DNA of 64,000 bases from Thelonectria olida (lineage: Eukaryota; Ascomycota; Sordariomycetes; Hypocreales; Nectriaceae), in NCBI GenBank assembly GCA_020736575.1, contig JAGPYM010000025.1, forward strand, positions 62,001-126,000, read 5' to 3'. Shown piece after piece: positions 1 through 10,812 of this stretch; position 1 is the stretch's first letter; the number at the start of each line of letters is the position of its first letter. Position numbers and translations under genes: made by a program. The notes beneath the pieces were generated by a model. That model had not been told where the DNA came from. It made no database searches and saw nothing but the letters and a program-made list of their open reading frames with translations.

Positions 1-425
1 CAGCTTCGACGAAGAGCTTGAGAGTCTCGCTTCGCAAGTATTACCAGCATAATAAAAGTGAGGGTATCATGCCCCGACTCACAGCCGTTGGCACTGCTAT
101 TGCTAGCGTTGCTTCTGCTTCTTCTCAGTGGTCCCAACAAAATCATTATCGTATATCTCGGGAAACTGCCTACGTGACAATCCACACACCCTTGCAGGTG
201 ATCCCAAGTCAACGAGTGGCTGTGTGGCTGTGTGGCAGCCGGGATCATATCATAATATCGCTGTAGCCTAAACTTGCCCCAACAATCATCATCTGGAGAC
301 AATTGCATCGACTGGTCGATATAATCATTTGCGGATGCATAACTTACGTTGAAATACCACTCTTAGTCTCTAGCTTATTTATCAATCTGCTACCCCTTCG
401 GTTCCTCTAATCTACCCACTCGATA
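1..425. other. Intergenic, no gene recognised
   Basis: Upstream flank of the first gene. A short open frame at 18-266 has no recognisable domain and was not called. CT-rich sequence just before position 426 is compatible with a fungal core promoter or 5' UTR. Confidence 0.5.
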
Positions 426-1264
426 ATGGCCTCACGATCTCCCGCACAGGAAGACACGCCGCTTCTGGCCCCCGCCGGACATAACGAGACATCTCAAGAT
501 GAATCTCTGAACAGCCATTCATCCGACCCAAAACTCCGTCAAAACTATTTGTGGCTGCTCGCGACTACGATTCCCTGGACTATCATCGTCGCGACGCTCA
601 ACTTCGGTGCCTTCTGGGAGCTGGCGCTTGCCGGTTGGGCTGCTGGTCCCGAATACTACAACAAGTATGCCGACGTGGCTTTCTCAGCAGGCTTCATCGC
701 GGTCGGTTATTTCATATATGCACCCCATCCCCCCAAGCGAGTAAACTGCTAACGTTTGGTCCTAGTCCGTCGCGGGTGGTCTATACTCTCTCGTGGAACT
801 CTTGTGGTTTGGGTGCTCCCGTCGACGGTTCCATCCGTGCCTCGACGCCATCGTGTTCGCGGCCCTCGCCGTCACTGTGCTGTTCTCAACAAACGCAGCC
901 ATTCTGGATAGAATATTCCGGAAGGAGGCTCCATGTGAGACTGAGTCTCCCCAGGACCGCGACTCTTGTGAGCAGTGGTGGGGCGAGTATTTGTTCTACA
1001 CCTGGATAGTCTTGGTGCTGAACGTTGGGTTAGGGTAAGCCGTGTTCCATGAACCATAACCTTCTTGCTAGGCTGTCGTTGTTGTCGCTGACTGACTGTG
1101 GATATAGAGTCTGCTATGCATATCTAACGGCTTTCTCGATGAGACGACTTGGCATCAAGGTGAATGTTGGCTGGGGCATTTCGCAGAGTAATCGAGATGT
1201 GGAAGCAACTGGCAGTGAACAACCAGCTTCACACCGTGAAGATTTGATTGCGGAAGAGGCATGA
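426..1264 (+). CDS. Hypothetical four-TM membrane protein
   Basis: Best model join(426..701,766..1034,1108..1264), 233 aa. Phases agree at both junctions. The second intron (GTAAGC to ATATAG) is clear. The first is less certain: its acceptor with branch point GCTAAC is good, but the donor GTCGGT is weak, and the better-looking GTAAAC at 741 would leave only 25 nt. The N-terminus is hydrophilic (about 40 aa). It is followed by about four hydrophobic segments, near residues 42-70, 85-110, 118-140 and 162-190, then a short charged tail. The topology recalls MARVEL-type proteins, but no diagnostic motif is visible. Function unknown. The next gene follows on the same strand after under 300 nt. Confidence 0.55.
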
Positions 1265-1550
1265 GACCGAACGATAAGAAGGGAGTGGTATGTAGTTGCA
1301 AAGCCTGCTGGGGAATGCATCAAGGGCTAAAGTGCCATGATTGAGTGTTGGTTCTTGGTTGTTAAATTAGTCATCAAGACAACAAGGCGCACCCTGGTTT
1401 TCTTGCATTTCTGGACCAAGCCCTGATGGCACATGATTCGCAAGGTCTCGTGCCAGACAGTTTCAGGCAGCACGATCCTTCCGGCCTTCATATCGTCCAC
1501 GCGTCTTTCCCAAACACTCCCCTCTACCAACCCACCACCTCCAACTCACC

Positions 1551-2750
1551 ATGCGGCGCGGGCGGAACTATGAGATAGGTTTCCCACCCGGAATGCGGTC
1601 CTGTGCAATGGGCATCAACCGCGAGCGGCAGATTGAGCGGTGGTGGCTCCTGGCTCCGCAGAAGAAGCAGAGGATCATGTTACCAAACCACGACAACACT
1701 ACTTGTTGGGATCTGTCTCCCAAGTACTTCTGCACCTATTATCTCTCGTTCAATGCTTTCAAGCTGCTATGCGATTCTCTCGGCAATACTAATATCAAAA
1801 CGAAGGAACATCTTATCGATGGGCTGAATCAGGTCATGCCGCGCAAGGCAGCAAGGCAGTCTCAGTTGGAGAAACTTCCCTCGGAACTACTCGGGACTCT
1901 ATTTCATATTCTTGAAGCCAAGGACTTCGTTTCTCTCAGTCTTTGCTCCCAAACTCTCTGGAATCACGCCATCACTTGGGCGCAGAATGGCTTCCGCCGG
2001 TGGAGAAACGAGTATTCCTGGGCAGGCACTCCTATTATCTGCACAGGCACACACCTTCACGTCCTTCCCCAGCTGATGTACGACATGTTTCCCGAAGCAA
2101 AGCCCGGTCCACAACCTCAAGGCCTCACTCCTCGCCAAAAGAAACGCCGTCGGGCAGAATGGGAGCAAGCGTCAGACTGGAACTACTTCGTGACGAGTCG
2201 GTACAACAAAAGCCCCCTTCCATACGATGAAGGCTATAGGGAAGAATTCTGGAAAGTCATCTCCTCAGCTGGCATTCCTGAGAACCTTCACAAGCTCATC
2301 GCGGCATGCTTTCCGACATTGGAAGTTGAGCACGGAAGCAAATGGTACCTTCGCAACCTGACACAGAAAGAGTATATCCGTATGGAACTCATCACAACGG
2401 CTGACGGCGAAGTCACTGTTGCCCTTGAAGGAAAGCCCTGGCTGACGCTGGATATCCTACTTATGTGGCTGATCAGCTGGAACCAAAAAAGGGACGGCAC
2501 GACCTTCACATGGGAAGAATTGAACGAAAGGGGACGGGTCGGAGATGATTTTATGTTGATGAGAGCTGGGATCTGGGCTGCCCACGCACTGGATGTTGTT
2601 GATGAAGAGATGGGAGAGGGATGGTTTGACCGCACCGACACGATTGACCGGCTCTCAAATAATTGGCTAAGGGCTCTGTATAGAGCGGCGCTCGCGAGAA
2701 AGGACGATGAGGACGTTAAGGAATATTGGGCCAAGTTGTACGAAGAGTAA
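1551..2750 (+). CDS. F-box domain protein
   Basis: Single open frame of 399 aa. An F-box-like segment lies near residues 105-140 (LEKLPSELLGTLFHILEA, then SLSLCSQTLWNHA), the usual LP..LL..I....L.SL..L/C.. pattern of a Skp1-binding helix bundle. F-box proteins recruit substrates to SCF ubiquitin ligases; the partner cannot be inferred here. The remainder is Trp-rich and shows no LRR or WD repeats. The first ~95 residues before the F-box are unusual for fungal F-box genes, which often begin near the domain, so the in-frame ATG at 1837 is a plausible alternative start. The gene converges on the GNAT gene downstream. Confidence 0.7.
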   Translation: MRRGRNYEIGFPPGMRSCAMGINRERQIERWWLLAPQKKQRIMLPNHDNTTCWDLSPKYFCTYYLSFNAFKLLCDSLGNTNIKTKEHLIDGLNQVMPRKAARQSQLEKLPSELLGTLFHILEAKDFVSLSLCSQTLWNHAITWAQNGFRRWRNEYSWAGTPIICTGTHLHVLPQLMYDMFPEAKPGPQPQGLTPRQKKRRRAEWEQASDWNYFVTSRYNKSPLPYDEGYREEFWKVISSAGIPENLHKLIAACFPTLEVEHGSKWYLRNLTQKEYIRMELITTADGEVTVALEGKPWLTLDILLMWLISWNQKRDGTTFTWEELNERGRVGDDFMLMRAGIWAAHALDVVDEEMGEGWFDRTDTIDRLSNNWLRALYRAALARKDDEDVKEYWAKLYEE

Positions 2751-2974
2751 AGGGAGAGTGCAACGACGCAGGCAATGTGGAAACGGACTGCATCTAGGTA
2801 CCTTGGAAGATCTCGTGGGACATATCGAATTGTATCAGACTTCACAATCATCGAAAATGCAGCGTGGCCAACGCAGCACCGAGTTTTTGAACCCTCTGAC
2901 TATCAATCTATCACTCAAACACAAGTCTTTTGCTCTCGTGATCAATTCCGCCCCGAGTATAAGCCCTCCAACCA

Positions 2975-3730
2975 TCACTGAACACGAGTCGACATCTCCC
3001 ATTCGACTTGACTTTCTTCCTTCCAATACTTGACTTCCTCTAGTCGGACAAATCCCAACCTCTCAAGAACCCGTCCACTCCGAGTATTTGCGCGTTCGGT
3101 CTCAGCAATGAACTTGGTCACGCCTCTTTCTGCCGCACCCCAATTCATCACCGCCGCTGCGGAAGCAAACGCAATAGCCTTTCCCCAATGGTCCGGCGAC
3201 ACCCCGTACCGCAATTCAACCCTTTCTTCCCAAGGTACCGGGCTTTCTAACGATGCTGTGTCTGGCTCGGGGCCTTCCCGTATACCCGCATAACCTACCC
3301 ATTCAATGTTGTTGAGCGCCGCCTCAAGCTGGGACGGAGAGGTCTCAGACATGTCCAGTCGGCGTAGTTTCTCGGTGAAGTTTGGTGCAGAAATCTCCTT
3401 GCCGGTCCCGATCTTTCCCACCAGTTCTTTCTCAACATCCTCACTCCACAAACCCACTGCGAAGTCGCCTAGACCTCTGTTCCGCCAGGCAACGTTTATG
3501 TCCCGGCCAGTGATAGTCTGGTAGGTCTCTTGATCAGTCCACGCTCTTGCAGGAAAATGGTCCCCAAATCCCATTTCGCAAAACGAGGCATCCTTGTGTA
3601 GTGCTGCGTAAAGAGCGCGGTAAGATGATGATGAAACCGAAAGGGGCGTAGGCACTAGAATCAGGTTTGATGTGATCAACGCCAAAGGGTATTGGATGTC
3701 GCCTGTGGCGATTGCGAATTTTCCACCCAT
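2975..3730 (-). CDS. GNAT-family N-acetyltransferase
   Basis: Intronless ORF of 251 aa. The C-terminal half has the order expected of RimJ/RimL-type GNAT proteins (Acetyltransf_3). A strand ELRYGVSPDHWGKA leads into the acetyl-CoA-binding helix, then FIAETERANTRSGRVLERLGF, the usual E...N..S..V..K.GF element of motif B. Such enzymes transfer acetyl from acetyl-CoA to an amine; the substrate is not predictable. The N-terminus (LITSNLILVPTPLS) matches the first strand of these domains. No signal peptide. It converges on the F-box gene at 1551-2750. Confidence 0.8.
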   Translation of the reverse strand: MGGKFAIATGDIQYPLALITSNLILVPTPLSVSSSSYRALYAALHKDASFCEMGFGDHFPARAWTDQETYQTITGRDINVAWRNRGLGDFAVGLWSEDVEKELVGKIGTGKEISAPNFTEKLRRLDMSETSPSQLEAALNNIEWVGYAGIREGPEPDTASLESPVPWEERVELRYGVSPDHWGKAIAFASAAAVMNWGAAERGVTKFIAETERANTRSGRVLERLGFVRLEEVKYWKEESQVEWEMSTRVQ

Positions 3731-4278
3731 CTTGGGGATTTGGGCAAGGTTCTTGAGCGGATAGATATGGCAGTAAAAAACAATAGTAATGTTATTTCAG
3801 TGCGTGAAATATTGACGAGTGTAACATACCCAAGTCTGTCAGATTACCAGGAATGTCATCAGATTCGCAGTCTTACGAGCACGTGCGGGAGATCCACCAA
3901 AAGAAAAAACCATGATGTTTCAAGAGAGAAGAGCGAGGGTTGTGCTAGCCTAAGTAGGCAGGTAGATCGCGAGCCAGGTAGGCCGGGCTGATCTTTGCAA
4001 TACCTGCGGGTGAAAAGCTAACCATCACGGCGAATAACGGACTGGATTTTATACTCTTGTTCTCCTGTCTGAAAACACTGGAATACAAAATGGAAGCCTT
4101 AGCTGAGCACAATTCGATTGCAGTTGCAACCTAACGAAACGCTGAACATTGTCAAATAATATCATAAAATGTCGGTTGCGTACCTGGTATTTTAAGAACA
4201 GTATGCTTCTAAATATGAACTGATAAGCTATTACTCGTATACTGTATAATCCGTTGCTAATATTATACATCCATAGCC
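3731..4278. other. Intergenic, no gene recognised
   Basis: Upstream region of the GNAT gene and 3' flank of the histidine kinase. Moderately AT-rich from about 4050 to 4270. No open frame with recognisable content. Confidence 0.5.
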
Positions 4279-7200
4279 TTAGAGGACGCCAAACGTTGGG
4301 AAATATTGTTTCAAACCACGATCCAGGAGTTTAACACCAACAGGTTTCACAAAATACTCATCGGCACCAGCACTGTCCGCGGATACTCTGTCTGACGGAC
4401 TGTCTTGCCCGGTCACAATAAATAAAACACTTGCCTTGCACTTTGCTCGCTTCTCGAGCGACCGTATTTGCCGGGTAGCTTCAATCCCATCACAGATTGG
4501 CATTTGCAAGTCCATCAGTATCAGCTGGAATGGAGCTTCTTGGCCAGCAGCTGGCAGTGATAGATGTTCCGAAAACATCTCAACAGCTTGCTGGCCATTA
4601 GTTGCGCAGGAGAATGGCAACCCTCGTTTTGCGCAGTACATCTGCATTATGCGAAGATTGATACTGTTATCATCGACAAGTAGCGCTCTGGGCCGAGCGA
4701 GATTTATCGAAACAGTCATGATCGGAGAATCTATTTTTGAATCCATGGAATCCGTTGCATCGACTTGACGTGTTGATGGTGCGATGACATCCGAGCCGGG
4801 GCTGATTGCGTCTGTAGGTATTTGACCGAACGGTTTTGTTGAGCTGAATGAAACAGTTCTTGAGCCATATCCTTCGTCCGAAACGGACCCTTCGTCCTTA
4901 GAAGAGTAATTGAGTGGGCCTCATTGGGCTGAGGATGATCCCCACGAGAGACACTCATCGCGGCGATGAGTCCGTCTGCTTCTTCGAGCGCGAGCCTGAT
5001 CGTCGAGGTCAAAAACGGCCCCTTGACGTAGACAACGTTCTTGGGGGTCGGTTCTAGGCACTCCTTCGTGATGGAGGCTGGGACGACACAGAGAGCGACT
5101 TGTCCCTGCGGTATATTGGAAAGGTCTACACATCGCTGATCCGGATTGGGTGCAAGATCAAAGATTACAATGCAGTCTTCTGAGCTCTCTGAGGGAGTAA
5201 GTCCATTGCGGATAAGAGATTTCGTGAGATGGGCACACAGAGGTACCCCGACCGAGCGAGATACCAATTGGTGAAATTTGGATGGTATGTGTTGTGGCTT
5301 CGGCACCTGTTTTGATGAAAGAGGTGAACATAGACTCTCAACGTCTCGAAAGGTTGCTTTAAAATGAGAACCACGGTCGACGTCTGATGACACCAATTCG
5401 ATAGAACCATAGAGGAGTGCTGCGAACTTGGAGGCTAGAGTCAGGCCCAGTCCTGCGCCCGTCGAGTGCTCGCCGACTTTCTCGTATAACTCAAAGATGC
5501 GCTTTTGGTCATTGGGGTGAATGCCACAGCCATTATCGACAATATCGACAATAAGCTCCTTGCTATCTTCTCTGGCGGACACAGTTACCGTTACAATACC
5601 CCCTGGCGTGTTTTGAATGGCATTAATAACGAGTGGAAGCAGGCTGTCTCGAAGGAGGCTGAGGTCAATCCGAATACTGTCGTGACCTGAAGGTAAGTCG
5701 TAGTGGAAGAATACTGAAGAGGTGTTTCGTGTATCCCCTGGTATTGTCCCTGAAATCCCTTTTGCCAGTTCCACCTCGACGTCTTCGACGCAATGCACAG
5801 CATACTTGCGATCTGCCACCGCGATATCTGCCCATCTGTTCAGAGTGATCATACCGTTGACAATAGACATCATATCACGCCCCGACGTCGAAATGGTATC
5901 AAGGTACATGGACGATGTATCGAGACTGGCGACTGGCTTCACCATATTCACCAAGTCTGATTCGGGCGGGTGTTGCTGAAGGTTATCCATCTTGAGATGC
6001 TCGGCGAGAAGTTCTGCAGCACCGAGAATACCATGAAGCGGAGTTCGGAGCTGGTGAGAAACCCCTCGGAGAAACTTGTCCTTTGCCCTCATGGCTTCTG
6101 ATAGGAGCCGTTTCTGCCACGTCTGGGAGAGTATTCCCGCACAGGTCTGAACAAACCAGGAGTCGACATCATCGAAAATCCGTCGAAAATCCTTCGTCGT
6201 CACAACAAGCAGGGATGGGCCTAACTTGCTCTCGCATGGGAAAGCAATGACTCGCACCACCCTATCGGATGGAGGTTCCTGTTGATTTGACCTGGCAATG
6301 AATTCATCGATGTAGGCGGTGTCTTCCCACAAACCGTTTTCGAGGTCATTTAAAGATACTGGCCGTGGCCCTTCAGTGTCGATGAAATCAGATCTGGACG
6401 ACTGCAGGCTGATTGCCGCATTCGGGTAGGCGATCCTCATTATTCTAAAGAGTGGCTCTTCGGACAATGTATCCTTTGTTTCGCAGAGAGCCTCCTCAAT
6501 GAGTTCAGACATCCGACGCCGTTCTCGTTGGCGTCTAGCCCTTGCGCATTGCACGATATCGGCCACGATCCAGTCGGCCAGGCGAGCGAGCGTTTGTTGT
6601 TGCGGTTTAGACAAGGGGTCTTGGCTTGTTTTTGCGGCCACGCAAAGGGACCCGAGTCCAACGCATTCACCGGATTCGTGCTGCATGCGGAGTGGAACAC
6701 CGGCGTATGCCGTGAGTCCGCCATGTTCGACGTATGGTGACTCTCGAAATCTCCAGTCTTCCATCATATTCGGCAGTAGGAACACATTCTTGTAGCGGGA
6801 TTCAGCAACAGTCAAAAGCGGACGAGAGGATATGTGCATACACGAGGAGGTTGGGTTACTGTGTGCGCGCAGAGTGTTTCACCACGCGGAAGGATGGCGA
6901 GCTCAAGACCAATCGTGGCTAAGCGAATATAAACGTTGACATCGAGAATACCGATAACGACATACTCCCATCCCGTAGATTCCTGGGCCAGACATGCTTT
7001 CTCTTGAAGCCCGGAGAGAAATTCGGGCTCATTGAGGATATCTCGGGTATAGTACCAAAGCATGGATAATCTGAGCCTTTCGTTCCTCGCCAGATGAGCA
7101 CGCACATATCGGCCACAAGGACGCACGGGCTGGTCGGGAATGGATGAAGGCGCATAAGGCTCTGTCCGCGGGGGGTAGAAGCATGATTCCACGCCAGGAG

Positions 7201-7426
7201 TCCATGGCTCAACCGGTTTATCGACGTTATCCGGATCAAAGATTGGTCCAACGACCTCAGGCCGAGGAGGAGGGGGTTCAAACTCTGACGATAGGAAAGC
7301 AGCATCTGCTTTTGGGAAGAATGATAGTCGCGGTCCGCTGAGATAAGCCATGATTAGAGGTGTCTTGTGAGGCTGGCGACGCCACACGAAGCCAGCGGTT
7401 GAAGCGTATGAAGATCGTGTGGACAC
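4279..7426 (-). CDS. Hybrid histidine kinase (GAF-HisKA-HATPase-REC)
   Basis: Three frames join into one 1012-aa protein: complement(join(4279..4896,4953..6788,6842..7426)). The 53-nt intron (GTATGC to CTACAAG) and the 56-nt intron (GTCTCT to TTCTAAG) are both phase 0. Domains in order: a fungal sensor N-terminus and GAF-like region (GWEYVVIGILDVN, LPRGETLCAHTV, then YAGVPLRM); HisKA with phospho-accepting His in FLRGVSHQLRTPLHGI, about residue 445; HATPase with VDNGCGI and GAGLGLTLA; a Ser-rich linker; and a C-terminal receiver with acidic DD in ALLVDDNSINLR, phospho-Asp in LILMDLQMP and Lys in YFVKPVG. This is a complete phosphorelay sensor feeding an HPt protein. No TM segments, so probably cytosolic. 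The second intron has a weak donor; a 1-nt frameshift is the alternative. Confidence 0.85.
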
Positions 7427-8832
7427 GGGAATTCCAGCATGACTCCAATGATCTGCAGAGTTCCGGGGGGAATGGGCGGAAGTGAGTTTTGCCTTCCTTA
7501 ACTAGCAGTGTGGCGTTTCGGTTGCAGGTTAATCCGCTGCCCGTTCGATCTCGATCCCGAGTGGCAACCTAGCGACTGACTCGTTTTTCGGTTAGGGCGC
7601 TTGGGCGGTAACTTCTTACCTAATCAGACCAAGCCCCGTTCCTTGTGGCGCGACACCATGCCTTGAAGTCAGCCCTTCATCATTGTTGCATCCCTCTTGC
7701 GAAAGCTGTTTGGGACGGTCTCCAGCTTATCAGATCTGAGCATTGGGACTTTGCAAGTTTAATATTTCGTAGCTTGGAGGGAGCGTAGTACCAGGGTGTG
7801 CACGCTCCAGCAACCTACTAAAGCTATGTAGAGAATAAGGACGTTGTGTTATTCCGGTTTCTTATTTAACAAGTTTCCCAAAACGAACTCCGTTCTAATT
7901 AGGCAGGACTTGTAAAATTCGTGATCAGCCGTTAGTGTATCATAAACAATATGTACCTTTTGGATTTAGAGGCCCGCCATGAAAACCACTATTCACATGG
8001 CTGGAGTAGGTGTTGCAGTCGAGAGCAGGTGGTTGATTTAAAGGGGCAAATAGTAAATCTTCCAAACGGCCCTGGAATGGGCCTAGGCATCATCCTCATA
8101 CCCATTTCAATCGCATATCTCGCCTGCCCAGGGTGTGGTCGGTTTAATACGCAAGCTTGATGTGTTCTAGTCGCTCTGAATTCGTACTAGGTACCGCTTA
8201 AAAGCACCATAAAGAGACATGTTGGTATCGGATCTCGCATTTCATTAAAGATCAGATCGATTAATCAGGACCCTGCGCATTTCTCGCATCAACTATGACC
8301 AGTCAGTAAAAAGCAAAGCCCACATGTATATGTCAACATGCAGAAGCCAAACAAACGTAATACCTACATAAAATTTACTGCTTAAAAATAAGGCTGGCCT
8401 GAAGTGAGAAGAAGGCATGTAATAACGCATGCCAGTCTAGGCAGATGCAGGGCCGCTTTCCTTTAGAGAAAAGGGGCATAATAGCCCAAGTTATTAGGCT
8501 CTCAAGGAACATGTGTATTCTATTAATCTCCTTAGTCATATAGCTACTTATCATTTTAACACATTTTATATACATAAGTTACACTTTACAAGCCCTCTCC
8601 TATCCTAAAAAGTGAGGTCATGTAAGCATTTCTATTTTTAGCCTGGTACTAAGTGTCTCATCTTTGCCTAAATCATTCACCGCTTTCTTACTCTCTCTCC
8701 CACTTGAAACGTTAAGTAAGCATCTGATCCTTGAGCAAGCTCATAGCCTCAAGTTCTCCGCCTTTGCTACACCTCTTTGTTATTACATACAATACATGCA
8801 TCCTCATTTGATCTGGCTCGTCTATCATTGCC
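7427..8832. other. Intergenic, no gene recognised
   Basis: Promoter side of both the histidine kinase (leftward) and the F-box-like gene (rightward). The part from about 8310 to 8660 is AT-rich. Only short unconvincing open frames (for example 7951-8160). Nothing else seen. Confidence 0.5.
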
Positions 8833-10548
8833 ATGTCAGCCGACAGCGAGCGGACCGCGAAGGATGTGGGGACGTTCTACTGCATTCCTACTGAGATTCT
8901 AACCATGATCGTACAGAGCCTGACGGACCCAAATGCAGAGAAACGAGGGCGCTATTGGTATAGGTAATGGTTGCTTTATTTACTTCTCAGATAGATACAC
9001 ATTAACAAAGCGTTTAGAGACACATACCGTTTCCTCAAGACTCTGAGGCTGACGCACCAGCGATTCGCTGACCTCAGCTATATCAACAGGATATTGTTCA
9101 CCTCGATTCAGCTAGAACCGACGCAGGCAGGCCTAACGAGCATTCAGCGCGGCGATGTATCACGGGTTGCCGAATTTGCTCAGTCTGTCACTTTTATCAC
9201 GCCACCGAGCTGGGCGTTATCATTTGAAGCCTTCAGCCAGATTGTTATTGCGCAATGCACCAAGGTGTTTGAGGAAAGAGCAGCGAGCCCAGGAGTTACC
9301 ACTTCTCAGTTCGAGAAACCACTCCAGGAGCAGTTTGCGACGGGGGACATGCGAGCCAAATGGCCACTCTCGGACACGCAGCTGCGCGATGGGTTTGCGA
9401 TATACATGCGAGACGCCGAGGCCACCAAGGCCCTGCTTGAAGGGTCTGATGGGCAGCTCAAAGCAGCGTGGGTCAACTTTCTGAGGAAAATAGGCGGTCG
9501 CCTGCGCAAAGTTCGCTTCATCAATCGCGACTGTGACGAGATGCGCCACACAGATTACTACGACACACCCAACAAGTCCACTCTTGAACTACCCTATCGT
9601 TTGGAAGACCATTCTCATCATGGAAGGCCCGAAGAGTACGGGTGTCAGCGGACAACCGCTATAGCAGGCGACTGCCTCTTCACCCTGGCTATGCTGTGTC
9701 TAGGGGTATCGGGACTTGCTGTGCGCCAACTCACCATCAAGCACCGGATGACCGGCCACTTCGCTTGGGACACAATTCCAGGCTGGGAGAAGATCCATCT
9801 GGGTTCACTTGAGAAGCTCAAGTTCACTCCAGCCATCACGTTAGATGAGCACGATTTGGTCAAGAGGAGTGTATTCGACACGCTGCCATCACTGGAGGAT
9901 GAGGATGTTGAGATGCGAGCCTGCGAGGCCCTGCATAACCTAGTTGACAAGAGCCATAGCTCATTACGGAAACTCAAGGTAAACGTCGATGGCCCCATGA
10001 CATGGCCTTCTCGTCCGGCTTATGTGGATATGCCCTCACTGGAGTATCTCGACTTTGACTTTGGGGGCGTCCATACGATACTGCTGAAGGATTGGATGGC
10101 CCGCATGCCGAATTTGCAACACCTGGGAATGGTTTGCTCCAGGCTGGCCAGCGGCATGCACTATTCGGAGTGGAGCAACCTTTTTGATGCGATTCGTGAC
10201 CATCCAAACGCGGCTGGGCCAAATCCCAAGGGTCTTCACGTTGCGTTTGAACAAATTATAACGTGCGACTGGACTGAGATGTCATACGGCGCAGTTGTGT
10301 GCCGAGATAGAGAAACTGTTGCGAAAAGGTCGAAGATTGTCCATGTTGTTGACATGGACGATGTCGACAGCGCTTTTGACAGGCATTGGTATGATGGCGT
10401 GCCGTATAGCAAGAATCGCGTCTTGAGATACCGGCTGCAAGATGATGACGACGATGGGGATGATAGCGACGAGGGAGAAGAAGGTGAGGATGGCGAAGTG
10501 AGTAGCGTACGTAGTGATCAGAGGCGCTCTCCGGGATCGCCTGTTTAA
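8833..10548 (+). CDS. F-box-like protein with acidic tail
   Basis: join(8833..8963,9018..10548). A first exon too short to stand out adds the true N-terminus. The ATG at 8833 opens 43 codons, and a 54-nt intron (GTAATG to GTTTAG) with phase 2 joins exactly to the long frame. Exon 1 begins the F-box-like motif (FYCIPTEILTMIVQSL) and exon 2 continues it (YRFLKTLRLTHQRFADL), a common pattern in large lineage-expanded fungal F-box families. The middle (about residues 200-420) has leucine-rich spacing suggestive of degenerate LRRs (SLEYLDFDFGG, MPNLQHLGM). The last 35 residues are very acidic (DDDDDGDDSDEGEEGEDGE). Expected role: substrate adaptor of an SCF ubiquitin ligase. It converges on the CFEM receptor gene. 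Confidence 0.75.
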
Positions 10549-10812
10549 AAGCAGCTTTTTCAGCTTAGACCACCATCGCGAACAGTTTTGCCTTGATCCC
10601 CTTTTTGCTATTTCACGGTCAAGGACCCATACTTAGCGTGGGCATATTGCGATTGCCATTATGTATGATGAATGTCCCCCTTGCTTTTTCGACTTGACCC
10701 CTTCTTCGGTGACTGGGGCGCGGCGTGAAGCAAATTCAGTCTCCAGCTCATAGGTACCTTACATAGAAAAGAAGTTTTAACATTTAAACTCGGATTTTAC
10801 AATCGACTATTA

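Noticed and set aside
741..765. 25-nt intron with good donor and acceptor in the first gene
   Set aside because: Too short for splicing; a 64-nt intron using the weaker donor at 702 is preferred.
6789..6841. Frameshift between sensor and kinase parts of the histidine kinase
   Set aside because: A 53-nt GTATGC..CTACAAG intron explains it exactly and restores the GAF-like region.
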